DNA of 64,000 nucleotides, from the NCBI GenBank assembly GCA_013298145.1, contig JAAFJO010000006.1, forward strand, positions 1-64,000, given 5' to 3'. The translations under genes and the position numbers were made by a program. Under the pieces are notes generated by a model. That model was not told where the DNA came from. It was given only the letters and a program-made list of their open reading frames with translations, and searched no databases. Numbering within the stretch: the stretch's first letter is position 1; each line of letters starts with the position of its first letter. This document shows positions 1 through 8,816 of this stretch, one piece after another. This DNA comes from Betaproteobacteria bacterium (GTDB taxonomy: Bacteria > Pseudomonadota > Gammaproteobacteria > Burkholderiales > Casimicrobiaceae).

Positions 1-233
1 CCTCGTCAAACTCTTCAACAACCTAGATGGCTGCGTTCGCTTCGTTACGTTTGTTCAGCGGAGAAACGAGATTATGTAGCAACTTTCTAATCCACGCAAC
101 TCCAACCAACAAAAAAATAAGAAAAACTGCCAATAGATTAAGCAAAAACTGACCATTTCTTGAGCAGCGCAGCCCTGGAAACGCCGAAAAACCGTCTTTT
201 CAAAAATATTTTGAAAATTTGCTCAAAAAAGTC
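1..233. other. Left-edge stretch without a recognised gene
   Basis: This stretch lies downstream of the leftward acyl-CoA ligase gene. The short reading frames crossing it are antisense to that gene or lack protein-like composition. I see no convincing hairpin-plus-T-run terminator for the ligase gene here and no start of another gene. Confidence 0.5.
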
Positions 234-1955
234 TTACGCGGCTTCTCTTCTCTTCGTTTCTTCGTCGCGAAGCTCGCGCCGAAGAATCTTCCCGACGTTT
301 GTTTTTGGTAGTTCATTTCGGAATTCCACAAACTTAGGTATCTTGTATCCAGTAAGCTGTTCTCGGCAGTGGGCGAGGAGTTGCGCGGATGTGAGTGCTG
401 GATCCTTCCGTACAACAAACACCTTCACCACTTCGCCCGATTTCGAATCAGGAACTCCGACTGCGGCCACCTCCAGCACACCGGGATGCATCGCAACGAC
501 GCCCTCGATTTCGTTCGGATACACATTGAATCCGGAAACAAGAATCATGTCTTTTTTACGATCAACAATGTAGAAAAACCCCCGTGAGTCCATCTTCCCG
601 ACATCACCGGTCGCCAGCCAGCCATCGCCGTCTAGCACCTTGATCGTCTCCTCGGGGCGATTGAAGTATCCCTTCATCACTTGCGGACCGCGAATGCAAA
701 TTTCACCAGGAGAGTCAAAATCGTCCAACGCTACGAAACTGCCATCATCGCGACGAAGACGCACTTCGGTTGATGGAATGGGAACACCAATTGAGCCGTT
801 GTACCCAGCGTCAGACACCGGATTGATCGTGGCACCGGGAGAGGTTTCAGTGAGCCCATACGCTTCGATCAACGGACGACCCGTGATGCGTTGCCAATCC
901 TCAGCGGTCGCACGTTGAACGGCCATCCCGCCTCCTAGTCCGTAGCGAAGATTTGAGAAATCGAGTTGCGCAAAATCCTCATGGTTCATGAGTGCGACGA
1001 ACAGCGTGTTAACACCCGGAACCACGGTGAACTTATGCTCTGCCAGCGTACGAACGAATGCGGGCACGTCACGCGGGTTAGTTATCAGGACGATCTTCGC
1101 TCCCATCGTGACGTACACGAACGTACACGCTGTGAGCGCAAAGATGTGATACAGAGGCAACGCCGCAATGATGCATTCGTCACGCGGCGCTTCGCCGGGC
1201 CTGGTAAAGCCGAAAAGCCAGGCACGGCACTGCATCACATTTGCAATGATGTTTCGGTGAGTGAGAATCGCCCCCTTGGAAACGCCTGTCGTGCCGCCGG
1301 TGTATTGCAGGAAAGCAATATCGTCGTGAGTCAGCGGCTCACGAGTAAAGTTCCCGTTTGCGCCGTCCGCAAGCGCCGCGTTAAAGCGAATCGCTTGTTT
1401 GAATTCAAACTGAGGCACCATCTTGGCGACGTGCCGGACTAGGAAGTTAAGGCCTGGCCCTTTCCACCAACTGAGTCGATCCCCAAGCCCAGTGACGATT
1501 ACATGCGACACGTCAGTTTCTCGAAGCACTTCCTGCAACACACTTGCGAAGTTCTCGACGACCAAAATTCCCTTAGCCCCCGAGTCGCGGAGTTGGTGAG
1601 CTAGCTCTCGCGGCGTGTAAAGAGGATTGCAGTTAACAATTGTTACCCCAAGGCGCAGGCAGCCCATCAGCGCAATCGGGTATTGAAGAATATTTGGCAT
1701 CATGAGCGCAAAGCGGTCTCCGCGCTTGAACCCATGCTTCTGTAAGTGGTTCGCAAATGCCGCACTCAGAGAGTCGAGCTCGGCATACGTGATTTGGCTA
1801 CCGCTGCAGTAGAACGCGACCTTGCTTGCGTGCTCGCGAAACGCGGTCTCTACCAGCTCAGCGAGATTGGCGATCGAGTCGAAGTCGACCTCGGGCGCAA
1901 TTGCTGACGGATACTCGCGTAGCCAAGGTCGAACGGTGTGCAGCGATTCACTCAA
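234..1955 (-). CDS. fadD: Long-chain fatty acid-CoA ligase (AMP-binding, FadD type)
   Basis: This enzyme activates fatty acids to acyl-CoA through an acyl-adenylate, acting in the cytoplasm or at the inner membrane. The protein has about 573 residues, a normal length for FadD. The ATP/AMP signature YTGGTTGVSKG sits near residues 218-228. The AMP-binding core TGDVGKMDSRGFFYIVDRKK and the hinge and C-terminal domain follow, and the catalytic lysine motif PKTNVGKILRREL lies near the end. I place the start at a TTG codon because a GGGGGAGG ribosome site lies five bases upstream; the longer frame would begin on a TTG inside that site. The gene stands alone, downstream of a tRNA-Ser gene on the same strand. 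Acyl chain preference cannot be read from sequence. Confidence 0.9.
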   Translation of the reverse strand: MSESLHTVRPWLREYPSAIAPEVDFDSIANLAELVETAFREHASKVAFYCSGSQITYAELDSLSAAFANHLQKHGFKRGDRFALMMPNILQYPIALMGCLRLGVTIVNCNPLYTPRELAHQLRDSGAKGILVVENFASVLQEVLRETDVSHVIVTGLGDRLSWWKGPGLNFLVRHVAKMVPQFEFKQAIRFNAALADGANGNFTREPLTHDDIAFLQYTGGTTGVSKGAILTHRNIIANVMQCRAWLFGFTRPGEAPRDECIIAALPLYHIFALTACTFVYVTMGAKIVLITNPRDVPAFVRTLAEHKFTVVPGVNTLFVALMNHEDFAQLDFSNLRYGLGGGMAVQRATAEDWQRITGRPLIEAYGLTETSPGATINPVSDAGYNGSIGVPIPSTEVRLRRDDGSFVALDDFDSPGEICIRGPQVMKGYFNRPEETIKVLDGDGWLATGDVGKMDSRGFFYIVDRKKDMILVSGFNVYPNEIEGVVAMHPGVLEVAAVGVPDSKSGEVVKVFVVRKDPALTSAQLLAHCREQLTGYKIPKFVEFRNELPKTNVGKILRRELRDEETKRREAA

Positions 1956-1968
1956 AATAACCTCCCCC
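1953..1968 (-). promoter_or_regulatory. Strong ribosome binding site with TTG start for the acyl-CoA ligase
   Basis: On the minus strand GGGGGAGG is followed by a five-base spacer and a TTG codon. This is near-ideal Shine-Dalgarno spacing. No ATG or GTG is better placed, so the rare TTG start is preferred. Confidence 0.65.
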
Positions 1969-2231
1969 AAATTCCTTGATTCTTGCCGACGACTGGCCTC
2001 CAGGCTAGCGCAAATTACCCTAGCTGAAACCGTTTATCTTTATAGAACGAGGCTAGTTTAATTTGCGTATGCCAGCACTATATCTTCAGTATCGATACAC
2101 TGCGAATTGATCGGTTGGCCCAAATTAAATTGCGTCTGGCGGCGAAAGTTGTAGTGTGCAACGAGATCGCATGCGCGAGGCTGACGGCGACGAATCAACG
2201 GAGCTGCTGACGGTATTGCGTCGCGCAAAAC
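1969..2231. other. Spacer between the acyl-CoA ligase gene and the tRNA-Ser terminator
   Basis: The stretch should hold the promoter of the acyl-CoA ligase gene. It contains an AT-rich part around 2030-2075, but I cannot assign -35 and -10 boxes with confidence. No protein-like frame is present; the frame crossing the tRNA is an artefact. Confidence 0.4.
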
Positions 2232-2257
2232 AAAAAGCCCTGATAACAGGGCTTTCT
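2232..2257 (-). terminator. Rho-independent terminator of tRNA-Ser
   Basis: Reading leftward, the stem AAAGCCCTG pairs with CAGGGCTTT around a four-base loop and is followed by a run of T. It starts less than ten bases after the tRNA 3' end. The stem is symmetrical and could also act on rightward transcripts, but the T run suits the leftward direction. Confidence 0.8.
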
Positions 2258-2265
2258 GTGAATCT

Positions 2266-2353
2266 TGGCGGAGAGGGGGGGATTCGAACCCCCGATACCT
2301 TGCGGTACGCCTGATTTCGAGTCAGGTACATTCAACCACTCTGCCACCTCTCC
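2266..2353 (-). tRNA. tRNA-Ser, anticodon CGA
   Basis: The gene can be folded by eye. The acceptor stem GGAGAGG pairs with CCTCTCC, the anticodon loop is CTCGAAA within a CCTGA/TCAGG stem, and the T loop is GTTCGAATC. There is a long variable arm typical of serine tRNA, a G discriminator base and an encoded CCA end. Anticodon CGA reads the UCG serine codon. Confidence 0.95.
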
Positions 2354-2385
2354 GGGAACAGCCCTCCATTATAGCGGGAAAGTCG

Positions 2386-2769
2386 CTACGGCTTTTTGGC
2401 GGTGACCGGTGGGCGCTGAGCGGGAGCCGACGTGTTCTGTGATTTGGGAACTGCAGTTTGCTTCTGCCCGTGAGACTCGGAAGAACTCGGGGCAGCGACT
2501 GGCGGCGTCGGGGCGACCGCTACGAACTGAGACGGGGCGGGGGTTTTTCCAGCGGCTCTTGCCTCCTTAAACCAGCGCTCCGCGACGCGATCCTGGTAGC
2601 GCGCCTCGTCCGCAGCCGCCTTCTTCGCAGCGTCCGCAGCTTTCACCTTAGCCTCTTCTGCTTTAGCCTTTTGCTCATCGGTGAGCACGGGGACGGGTAA
2701 TTTTGCGATCGCGACTGTTGCGAACACGCTTCCAAACGCGACAACAATCCAATGATTCAGTTTTTTCAT
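2386..2769 (-). CDS. Small exported Lys/Ala/Pro-rich protein of the formate dehydrogenase locus
   Basis: The 127-residue product starts with a signal peptide (MKKLNHWIVVAFGSVFATV, cleavage likely after AIA near residue 22). A charged alanine- and lysine-rich segment, probably helical, spans residues 30-75. A Pro/Ala/Ser-rich tail follows, ending in lysines. I do not recognise the family. Its ATG overlaps the TAA stop of the cytochrome b gene in the pattern TAATG, so the two are probably translationally coupled. The context suggests a periplasmic accessory or stabilising protein for the dehydrogenase; that is inference only. The low-complexity composition would make homologues hard to find. 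Confidence 0.75.
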   Translation of the reverse strand: MKKLNHWIVVAFGSVFATVAIAKLPVPVLTDEQKAKAEEAKVKAADAAKKAAADEARYQDRVAERWFKEARAAGKTPAPSQFVAVAPTPPVAAPSSSESHGQKQTAVPKSQNTSAPAQRPPVTAKKP

Positions 2770-3827
2770 TAGTCATCTCCTCCAACCGGCTGCGCAGACG
2801 TCAAATTCTTCGTACGAATTGCGGGAATACGCCCCGCCTTGATGTCGTCATACCATACCTCGTGGTGCTCTTTCGCCCATGCTTCATCGACCTGTCCTGT
2901 CTTCATCGCACTGAACGCGCCGGCCATTCCGAGCGTGCCCATGTAAATGTGGCCGAGCGCGCCGACCATGAAAATAACGGATCCGCCGAGATGAACGAGG
3001 TTGGCGAGCTGCATCGTCGAACGCGTTTGTCCAAAGTTCGGGAAATTCAACACAAGTCCTGACACGCCGACAACGATCCCCAGAGCCATCAGTCCACCCC
3101 AGAACCAAATCTTTTCTCCAGCGTTGAAACGCTCACTCGGGATGTGCCTTCCAGAGAAAAGCCCGCCGAACGTCATCAGCCATTTGAAATCAATAGCCCG
3201 CGGCGTGTTGTCTCGAAGGAACACAAAGAACGTGATCACGATGCTTACAACGAACAGCGGTCCAACGAAATTGTGCAGCGTTTTCGCGAGCGTCGCGAGC
3301 CATGAAAATACGGTGAAGCCGAACACCGGAATCAAGATGTTTTTTCCGAACGCAAGAATAAGCCCCGAGATCGCAAGGATTGAAAACGTAATTGCAGTCG
3401 TCCAGTGTGCCATGCGTTCGGTCAGCGTGAAGCGCTCAATCATGCGTCCCGTGGGCGCTTCTTTGAGCTGAATGGTTCCCTTCCACCCATAAAATCCCCC
3501 CACTACCAGCATCATCGCGACCAGCGCCCAGCCACCCCAAACGGAAACCGTTCCGTTCTTCAGCGCGCGCCAGGTCTGTCCGCCGTCTTGGATGAGCACG
3601 CCCGTCTCAACTCCAGGGATGCTCGTGTACCCCGCAACGGCTCCACGTGCCTTATCCCACGTGGGCGCGTTGTTATAGGGCTGCTGAACTGTTCGCAGCT
3701 GTTGCTGCTTCGCCAATTCCTCAGCGGGGAGCGTTGGGCCGGTGCTCTGCTGCGCGGACACAATGCTCGCGAACGCTAACGTCGCCGTAGCGAACAATGT
3801 CGCGATACGATGTAACAAACGATTCAT
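2769..3827 (-). CDS. fdhC: Formate dehydrogenase gamma subunit (membrane cytochrome b)
   Basis: This is the membrane anchor and quinone-reducing subunit that receives electrons from the iron-sulfur subunit. The 352-residue protein has an N-terminal signal peptide ending near SIVSAQ, a periplasmic stretch and a first membrane segment near residue 80-100. A cytochrome b561-like domain follows, beginning MIERFTLTERMAHW. Candidate haem histidines are in AHWTT, TLHNFVG, VHLGG and GHIYMG. The N-terminal extension before the cytochrome domain is longer than in E. coli FdnI (about 217 residues) and resembles the longer gamma subunits of other proteobacteria. It lies downstream of fdhA, fdhB and a small lipoprotein gene in the same direction. 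Confidence 0.9.
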   Translation of the reverse strand: MNRLLHRIATLFATATLAFASIVSAQQSTGPTLPAEELAKQQQLRTVQQPYNNAPTWDKARGAVAGYTSIPGVETGVLIQDGGQTWRALKNGTVSVWGGWALVAMMLVVGGFYGWKGTIQLKEAPTGRMIERFTLTERMAHWTTAITFSILAISGLILAFGKNILIPVFGFTVFSWLATLAKTLHNFVGPLFVVSIVITFFVFLRDNTPRAIDFKWLMTFGGLFSGRHIPSERFNAGEKIWFWGGLMALGIVVGVSGLVLNFPNFGQTRSTMQLANLVHLGGSVIFMVGALGHIYMGTLGMAGAFSAMKTGQVDEAWAKEHHEVWYDDIKAGRIPAIRTKNLTSAQPVGGDD

Positions 3828-3907
3828 GCTTAACTCCGAAATACGTCTCTAGCGAGTATGGCCGCCGCGTGTGGCACGAGCGCGAGTGGACTCACCAGTA
3901 TGGCGAC

Positions 3908-4126
3908 TCAATTGACGCGTTTGTATTCGTTCTGGTTATCAGCGCGCGCGCGCAGTGTGCGCTCCCACGCCGCTCGATCGCCCTTGAACTGCTCGTTCTG
4001 ATATGGCTTATCGTCTGGCTTCGCAGCAGACTGCCCAGGCTTTACGGCGACCGCCTGCGGCTTTTCACCGCAAGCAGTAACCACTACAACCGCCCCGAGG
4101 GCTAGGAAAAGCTTGGGGCTGATCAT
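3908..4126 (-). CDS. Small lipoprotein of the formate dehydrogenase locus
   Basis: The predicted 72-residue product is MISPKLFLALGAVVVVTACG followed by a short hydrophilic chain. The lipobox VTAC places the lipidated cysteine near residue 20. I chose this ATG because it overlaps the TGA stop of the beta subunit gene as ATGA, a classic coupling arrangement; the longer frame starts inside fdhB. After the cysteine the protein has about 50 charged residues with no domain I recognise (a motif YQNEQFKGDRAAWERTLRAR is notable). It may be a small envelope partner of the dehydrogenase. Function is unknown. Confidence 0.75.
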   Translation of the reverse strand: MISPKLFLALGAVVVVTACGEKPQAVAVKPGQSAAKPDDKPYQNEQFKGDRAAWERTLRARADNQNEYKRVN

Positions 4127-4764
4127 GATTTTTGTTGCGTTGGCGCGGGTTGAACGGGTGCAGGAGATGAGCTTGCTTTCACGCCATACGCCGTTGCATG
4201 GCCCCACAAGTCTCCGCCACGCCCGCGACGCATCACACGCTCACGATAGATGTCGGAAAGCACGTCACCGTCACCCGCGAGGAGCGCTTTGGTAGAGCAC
4301 ATTTCTGCGCAAGCGGGGAGCTTGCCTTCCGCAAGACGGTTGCGACCGTATTTTTCCGTCTCTGCCTTGCTCGTGTCTTTCTCGGGACCACCCGCGCAGA
4401 ACGTGCACTTGTCCATCTTGCCGCGCAATCCGAATGCGCCCGCTTGCGGGAACTGCGGGGCGCCGAACGGACAGGCGTAGAAGCAGTAACCGCATCCGAT
4501 GCAAAGGTCTTTGTCGTGCAACACGACGCCGTCATCGGTCGTGTAGAAGCAATTCACCGGACAAACCGCTTTACACGGCGCATCAGAGCAATGCATGCAG
4601 GCGACGGAAATCGAGCGCTCAGCGCCGACGATACCGTCGTTCAACGTCACCACGCGACGCCGGTTCACGCCCCAGGGGACGTCATGCTCGTTCTTACAGG
4701 CGGTAACGCAGCCGTTGCACTCGATGCAGCGCTCGGCGTCACAAATAAACTTCATTCGTGCCAT
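4123..4764 (-). CDS. fdhB: Formate dehydrogenase beta subunit (four-cluster ferredoxin)
   Basis: This subunit carries electrons from the formate-oxidising alpha subunit to the cytochrome b subunit. The protein of about 213 residues starts MARMKFICDAERC after an AGGAGG site; a longer in-frame start is possible but overlaps fdhA. It has cysteine groups typical of four [4Fe-4S] clusters: CIECNGCVTAC, CMHCSDAPCKAVCP, CIGCGYCFYACP and CTFC with a later CAEMC. Unlike E. coli FdnH it has no C-terminal membrane helix; it ends in a short Pro/Ala/Gln-rich tail. It must therefore bind the membrane through the gamma subunit. Confidence 0.92.
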   Translation of the reverse strand: MARMKFICDAERCIECNGCVTACKNEHDVPWGVNRRRVVTLNDGIVGAERSISVACMHCSDAPCKAVCPVNCFYTTDDGVVLHDKDLCIGCGYCFYACPFGAPQFPQAGAFGLRGKMDKCTFCAGGPEKDTSKAETEKYGRNRLAEGKLPACAEMCSTKALLAGDGDVLSDIYRERVMRRGRGGDLWGHATAYGVKASSSPAPVQPAPTQQKS

Positions 4765-4775
4765 GATGATCCTCC

Positions 4776-7706
4776 TTACGCTCTCTCGACCTGACAAATA
4801 GTCGTCTTAGTTTCTTGCATGTTAGTAACGCTGTCGTAGCCGTACGTCGTGGCCGTGTTTACCGCTTCGGCGCGCACAATGGGTGCAGCGCCGTCTGGAT
4901 ATTTCTCCAAGCGGTCTTTGCCCTGCCACCAGCCGGAGAAGTGGAACGGAATAAACGTCGTCCCGGCGCCGACACGCTCGGTCACCATCGCCTTCACTTT
5001 GATCTGTGCGCCAGTTGGTGTCTTAACCCAGACATACTCGCTGTTGCGAATACCGCGATCATTCGCGTCTTTCGGATTGATCTCGACAAAGTTTTCTTGC
5101 TGCAATTCGGCGAGCCACGGGTTCGAGCGCGTCTCTTCCCCACCCCCTTCGTATTCCACCAAACGACCCGACGTCATGATGAGCGGGAACTTGGTGTGAT
5201 AGCCCTCTGCGATGTTTTTGTCTTGAACCGTTTTGTAGAGCGTCTTCACGCGCCAGAACGCGCCTCCCTTATCGGCATGCGTCGGGTACTTCTTCATAAG
5301 ATCTACGTTCGTGCCGTAGAGCGGCTCGCGATGCTGCGGGATTGCGTCTGGGAAATTCCACACGATCGCGCGTGCTTTAGCGTTGCCAAACGGGTGACAA
5401 CCGTGGTTCTTCATGAAGACGCGGATCATTCCGCCGGAGAGATCAGTTTTCCAATTCTTGCCTTCGGCGCGCTTTTTCTCGTCGTCGGTAAGCTCATCCC
5501 ACCAACCGAGTTTCTTCAGAAGTACATGGTCAAGCTCGGGGTAACCCGTCGTCAAGTCAGCGCCTTTGGAATGCGAGCCATCTTCCGCAAGCAGCGAAAC
5601 GCCATCGCGTTCAACACCGAAGTTCGCGCGGAAGTTGCCGCCCCCCTCCATCACGTGCTTCGACGTATCGTAGAGATTTGGCGAGCCCGGATGCTTCATT
5701 TCCGGCGTGCCATAACAAGGCCACGGCAGGCCGAAGTATTCTCCGTCGCACGGACCCCCGTTCGCTTTAAGCGACTTCGGATCAAACGTATTCATGTGCT
5801 TCATGTGAAGCTTCAAGCGCTCGGGCGATTGACCGGTGTAGCCAATCGTCCACGTGCCCTTGTTGATCTCGCGAAGGATCGACTCGACTTCAGGTTCTTC
5901 CCATTTGCGATCACCATCAGGTTTCACAAATTTAAAGTTCTTACAAAGCTCTTTGTCGAATCCGAACTTTTTCGCAAACGCGTACATGATCGCGTGATCG
6001 GTCTGCGATTCGAAAAGCGGCGAAATCACGCGCTCGCGCCATTGAATCGAGCGGTTCGAGGCGGTTGCTGAACCGCTGGTTTCAAACTGCGTGCAGGCTG
6101 GCAGGAGATATACCCCGTCTTTGCGATCCGGCATTGCCGCGGCAGCGGTCGGATACGGATCGATGATGACCATCATATCGACCTTTTCCATCGCCTTTTT
6201 CATATCGAGACCACGGGTCTGCGAGTTTGGCGCGTGGCCCCAGAACACGATGGCCTTCACGTTCGTTTCTTGGTCGATCGTGTTCGGATCATCCAATACA
6301 GCATCCACCCAGCGAGACACCGTCGTTCCCGGCTTCTCCATCATCGCTTGCGACTGGAAGCGTGACTTCATCCACTCGTAATCCACCCCCCAGACCGTCG
6401 TCCAGTGACGCCAAGCGCCCGCGTTGATACCGTAGTAACCCGGCAGCGAATCTGGATTCGGGCCGACGTCGGTGGCACCTTGAACATTATCGTGGCCGCG
6501 GAAGATGTTCGTCCCGCCGCCCGAAACGCCCACATTTCCGAGGGCGAGTTGCAGAATGCAGCTGGCACGCACCATTGCATTGCCGATGGTGTGCTGGGTT
6601 TGGCCCATACACCACACGATCGTGGATGGGCGATTCTCGGCGAACATCTTCGCCACCTTGAACATCTGATCTTCTTTCACGCCGCAGGCTTCTTCCACTG
6701 CTGCGGGCGCCCATTTTGCAAGCACCTCTTCCTTGATTTTGTCTAAGCCGAAAACGCGATCATTGATGTACTTTTTATCTTCCCAACCGTTCTTGAAGAT
6801 GTGATAAAGCATTCCAAACAGGAATGGAATATCAGTACCAGAGCGGATGCGAACGTATTCGTCTGACTTAGCGGCTGTACGCGTGTAGCGTGGATCAACC
6901 ACGATCATCTTGCAGCCTGTCTCCTTCGCATGCAGCATGTGCAGCATTGAGACAGGGTGTGCCTCTGCAGCATTCGAGCCGATGTACAACGCGCACTTCG
7001 AATTCTGCATGTCGTTGTAAGAATTGGTCATCGCGCCATAGCCCCAGGTGTTCGCAACACCGGCAACCGTGGTCGAGTGACAAATCCGCGCTTGGTGGTC
7101 GCAGTTATTCGATCCAAACATCGACACGAATTTACGCAGCAAGTACGCCTGCTCGTTATTGTGCTTCGATGAGCCTACCCAAAACACCGAGTCGGGGCCA
7201 GCGGCCTTATCGTTACGGATCGCGAGGAGCTTGTCGCCCACTTCGTTGAGTGCTTGCTCCCAGCTGATGCGCACGTATTTACCGTTCACCAACTTCATTG
7301 GGTATTTCAAGCGATGCTCGCCGTGACCGTGTTCGCGAAGCGCGGCCCCCTTGGCGCAGTGTGCGCCCAAGTTAATCGGGGAGTCAAAGACGGGTTCTTG
7401 ACGCGTCCAGACGCCGTTCTCGACGATTGCATCCACTGCACAGCCCACGGAGCAGTGCGTGCAGACCGTGCGTCGTACTTCTTCCTTACCGCCAGCGGCA
7501 TCCGACTTCGCGGCATCGGCCTCGCCGACAAAGCCGAGCGGAAGGCTAGCGGCGAACGCGCCTGCGCCCACGCCCAAGCCCGAGCGCTTCAGGAACGCGC
7601 GGCGATCGAGTGTTGCGCCACCCACGGCGGCACCAAAACGACGAAACGCCGACGCCGGGCGATCGGTGTGGCTTCCGTCTACATCGTGTGATTTGCGAAC
7701 CAGCAT
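4776..7706 (-). CDS. fdhA: Formate dehydrogenase alpha subunit, molybdopterin type, Tat-exported
   Basis: This is the catalytic subunit oxidising formate to CO2 at a bis-molybdopterin-guanine-dinucleotide centre. The 976-residue protein begins with a Tat signal (DRRAFLKRSGLGVGAGAF, residues 34-51). A [4Fe-4S] site follows (Cys82, Cys85, Cys89, Cys117). The metal ligand is Cys209 in QARICHSTT, where several related enzymes carry selenocysteine, followed by the conserved histidine 210. The ATG has an AGGAG site. The Tat signal predicts a periplasmic enzyme, matching a cytochrome b partner. The gene sits between the small Tat-signal protein gene and fdhB. The opposite strand carries long open frames over this gene, which I regard as composition artefacts. 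Confidence 0.96.
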   Translation of the reverse strand: MLVRKSHDVDGSHTDRPASAFRRFGAAVGGATLDRRAFLKRSGLGVGAGAFAASLPLGFVGEADAAKSDAAGGKEEVRRTVCTHCSVGCAVDAIVENGVWTRQEPVFDSPINLGAHCAKGAALREHGHGEHRLKYPMKLVNGKYVRISWEQALNEVGDKLLAIRNDKAAGPDSVFWVGSSKHNNEQAYLLRKFVSMFGSNNCDHQARICHSTTVAGVANTWGYGAMTNSYNDMQNSKCALYIGSNAAEAHPVSMLHMLHAKETGCKMIVVDPRYTRTAAKSDEYVRIRSGTDIPFLFGMLYHIFKNGWEDKKYINDRVFGLDKIKEEVLAKWAPAAVEEACGVKEDQMFKVAKMFAENRPSTIVWCMGQTQHTIGNAMVRASCILQLALGNVGVSGGGTNIFRGHDNVQGATDVGPNPDSLPGYYGINAGAWRHWTTVWGVDYEWMKSRFQSQAMMEKPGTTVSRWVDAVLDDPNTIDQETNVKAIVFWGHAPNSQTRGLDMKKAMEKVDMMVIIDPYPTAAAAMPDRKDGVYLLPACTQFETSGSATASNRSIQWRERVISPLFESQTDHAIMYAFAKKFGFDKELCKNFKFVKPDGDRKWEEPEVESILREINKGTWTIGYTGQSPERLKLHMKHMNTFDPKSLKANGGPCDGEYFGLPWPCYGTPEMKHPGSPNLYDTSKHVMEGGGNFRANFGVERDGVSLLAEDGSHSKGADLTTGYPELDHVLLKKLGWWDELTDDEKKRAEGKNWKTDLSGGMIRVFMKNHGCHPFGNAKARAIVWNFPDAIPQHREPLYGTNVDLMKKYPTHADKGGAFWRVKTLYKTVQDKNIAEGYHTKFPLIMTSGRLVEYEGGGEETRSNPWLAELQQENFVEINPKDANDRGIRNSEYVWVKTPTGAQIKVKAMVTERVGAGTTFIPFHFSGWWQGKDRLEKYPDGAAPIVRAEAVNTATTYGYDSVTNMQETKTTICQVERA

Positions 7707-7733
7707 TTGTTAACTCCTTACGTTGGATCGCGC

Positions 7734-7937
7734 TTACACGCGCGTGGTGTCGTAATAACGGGTAGCGCGCTCGCCACTGACGTAGCGCTCATCGGTCCCA
7801 ACTGTTGTTTTCGGAGCGACCGGAACTTTGGCTGCCTTAGGGGCAACGACGGCGGCCACCGCCCCCACCGAGCCGATGCTGCCTGCTACCAAAAAGCCAC
7901 GCCGGCCGAGGTTGGCGGATGGTTTTGAATCGTTCAT
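7734..7937 (-). CDS. Formate dehydrogenase region Tat-target small protein
   Basis: The 67-residue product carries a twin-arginine motif (LGRRGFLVAG) with a hydrophobic stretch, then a short chain ending GERATRYYDTTRV. It matches the small family known as formate dehydrogenase region Tat target, found immediately before fdhA in many proteobacteria. It has no cofactor motif. Its role is unproven; it may help assemble or target the alpha subunit. Its stop codon lies about 30 bases before fdhA, and it follows the chaperone gene, consistent with one operon. Confidence 0.85.
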   Translation of the reverse strand: MNDSKPSANLGRRGFLVAGSIGSVGAVAAVVAPKAAKVPVAPKTTVGTDERYVSGERATRYYDTTRV

Positions 7938-7995
7938 CTACGTGCTCCTTACAACAGCTTTGATGATGCGGGGCATGGTGCCTCGCTCGTGACCT

Positions 7996-8631
7996 TCATC
8001 GGACATCGAAGCTTACGCGCTCGACTCGAAAAAATGTCCCCGCTAATTCTCCGACTACTCGATAGAAATTCGCAAGCTCATGTGAACAAATCGAAACTTC
8101 CAGTTTCTCAATCCACGTCCAAATGTGCTCATCGAAAAACACTCTTTGCGTAGCGACGTTCGCGGGTGCGCGATCGCCGAGCCCGACTATCAGAATTCTC
8201 ATAACTTCGCACAAACTTGCAATATGATCTTCGGTCGAGTGCTGGGATACCACGCGGGATAACCCGAGTGTTGCAAATGAGTTGCGCAATTCCGCGAGCG
8301 GCTTCTCCATCATGAACCCGGTGAGGTGGTGCGACGCATGCAAATTGACCCGAGCCTGACCCACGCCACCGAAGAGCTGTTCGTACTCCTCCGCTACCGC
8401 GTCCACATCGACCGCTGATGCGGCCGCAATGAGTTTCGACCATGCCATGGGCAGCGGCGCACCATCGTCCTCGGTTGACAACGGCGCTGCCGACGCAATT
8501 GCCGAGAGCAACGCCTCATCCGGCGCGGCCGCGAAGAGGCGCGCGATAAGCGCATACAGATTGGCTCGCCCATGATCTTCGGCGGAAACGTAGGCGCGAA
8601 ACGCGACACTGCTGTGACTGACTTCATCCAT
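7996..8631 (-). CDS. TorD-family molybdoenzyme chaperone
   Basis: The 211-residue, mainly helical protein has the length and layout of TorD/DmsD chaperones. It has an early segment (RANLYALIARLFAAAPDEALL), then YEQLFGGVGQARVNLHASHHLTGFMMEKPLAELRNSF-like sequence (about residues 85-120) and a later acidic patch (STEDHIASLCEVMRIL) that fits the family's E-x-D-H motif. Such proteins bind the Tat signal of an apo-molybdoenzyme and hold it until the cofactor is inserted. The neighbouring fdhA is the obvious client. A 185-base gap separates it from the ferredoxin gene upstream, so it may have its own promoter. Confidence 0.88.
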   Translation of the reverse strand: MDEVSHSSVAFRAYVSAEDHGRANLYALIARLFAAAPDEALLSAIASAAPLSTEDDGAPLPMAWSKLIAAASAVDVDAVAEEYEQLFGGVGQARVNLHASHHLTGFMMEKPLAELRNSFATLGLSRVVSQHSTEDHIASLCEVMRILIVGLGDRAPANVATQRVFFDEHIWTWIEKLEVSICSHELANFYRVVGELAGTFFRVERVSFDVR

Positions 8632-8816
8632 CAGCGAACTCCTCGGGCGCTTTGAACAGGTACTGCTCTTCGCACGTAACCCAACACAAACTGGGACTAA
8701 ATAGCAATTTTATTCATTAACAATCAGCAAATCATTGTGCCGCTTGCCCGTCAACGGTAATCGTTCTAGGCATTTAGCTATAACTGCGAAGGTCGCTTGG
8801 TGCGCTCGAACCTGCC
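8632..8816 (-). promoter_or_regulatory. Possible internal promoter region of the formate dehydrogenase locus
   Basis: This is the widest gap inside the otherwise compact leftward locus. Read leftward it is AT-rich around 8700-8730 and contains a TTGACG hexamer near 8755. The spacing to TAAAAT-like hexamers is not canonical, so I treat it only as a candidate promoter for the chaperone-fdhA-fdhB part. Confidence 0.3.

Noticed and set aside
2125..2331. Open frame across the tRNA-Ser gene
   Set aside because: It translates the tRNA (the sequence includes SGVRIPPSPP, a typical tRNA-derived artefact) and is not a gene.
4815..6071. Long open frame of 418 codons on the + strand
   Set aside because: It lies antisense to fdhA, which has complete family motifs. 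The frame has no recognisable domain and reflects codon-bias in high-GC DNA.
7073..7090. Selenocysteine codon in fdhA
   Set aside because: The metal-ligand position is encoded by TGC or TGT (Cys209), not TGA, and no SECIS element is needed.
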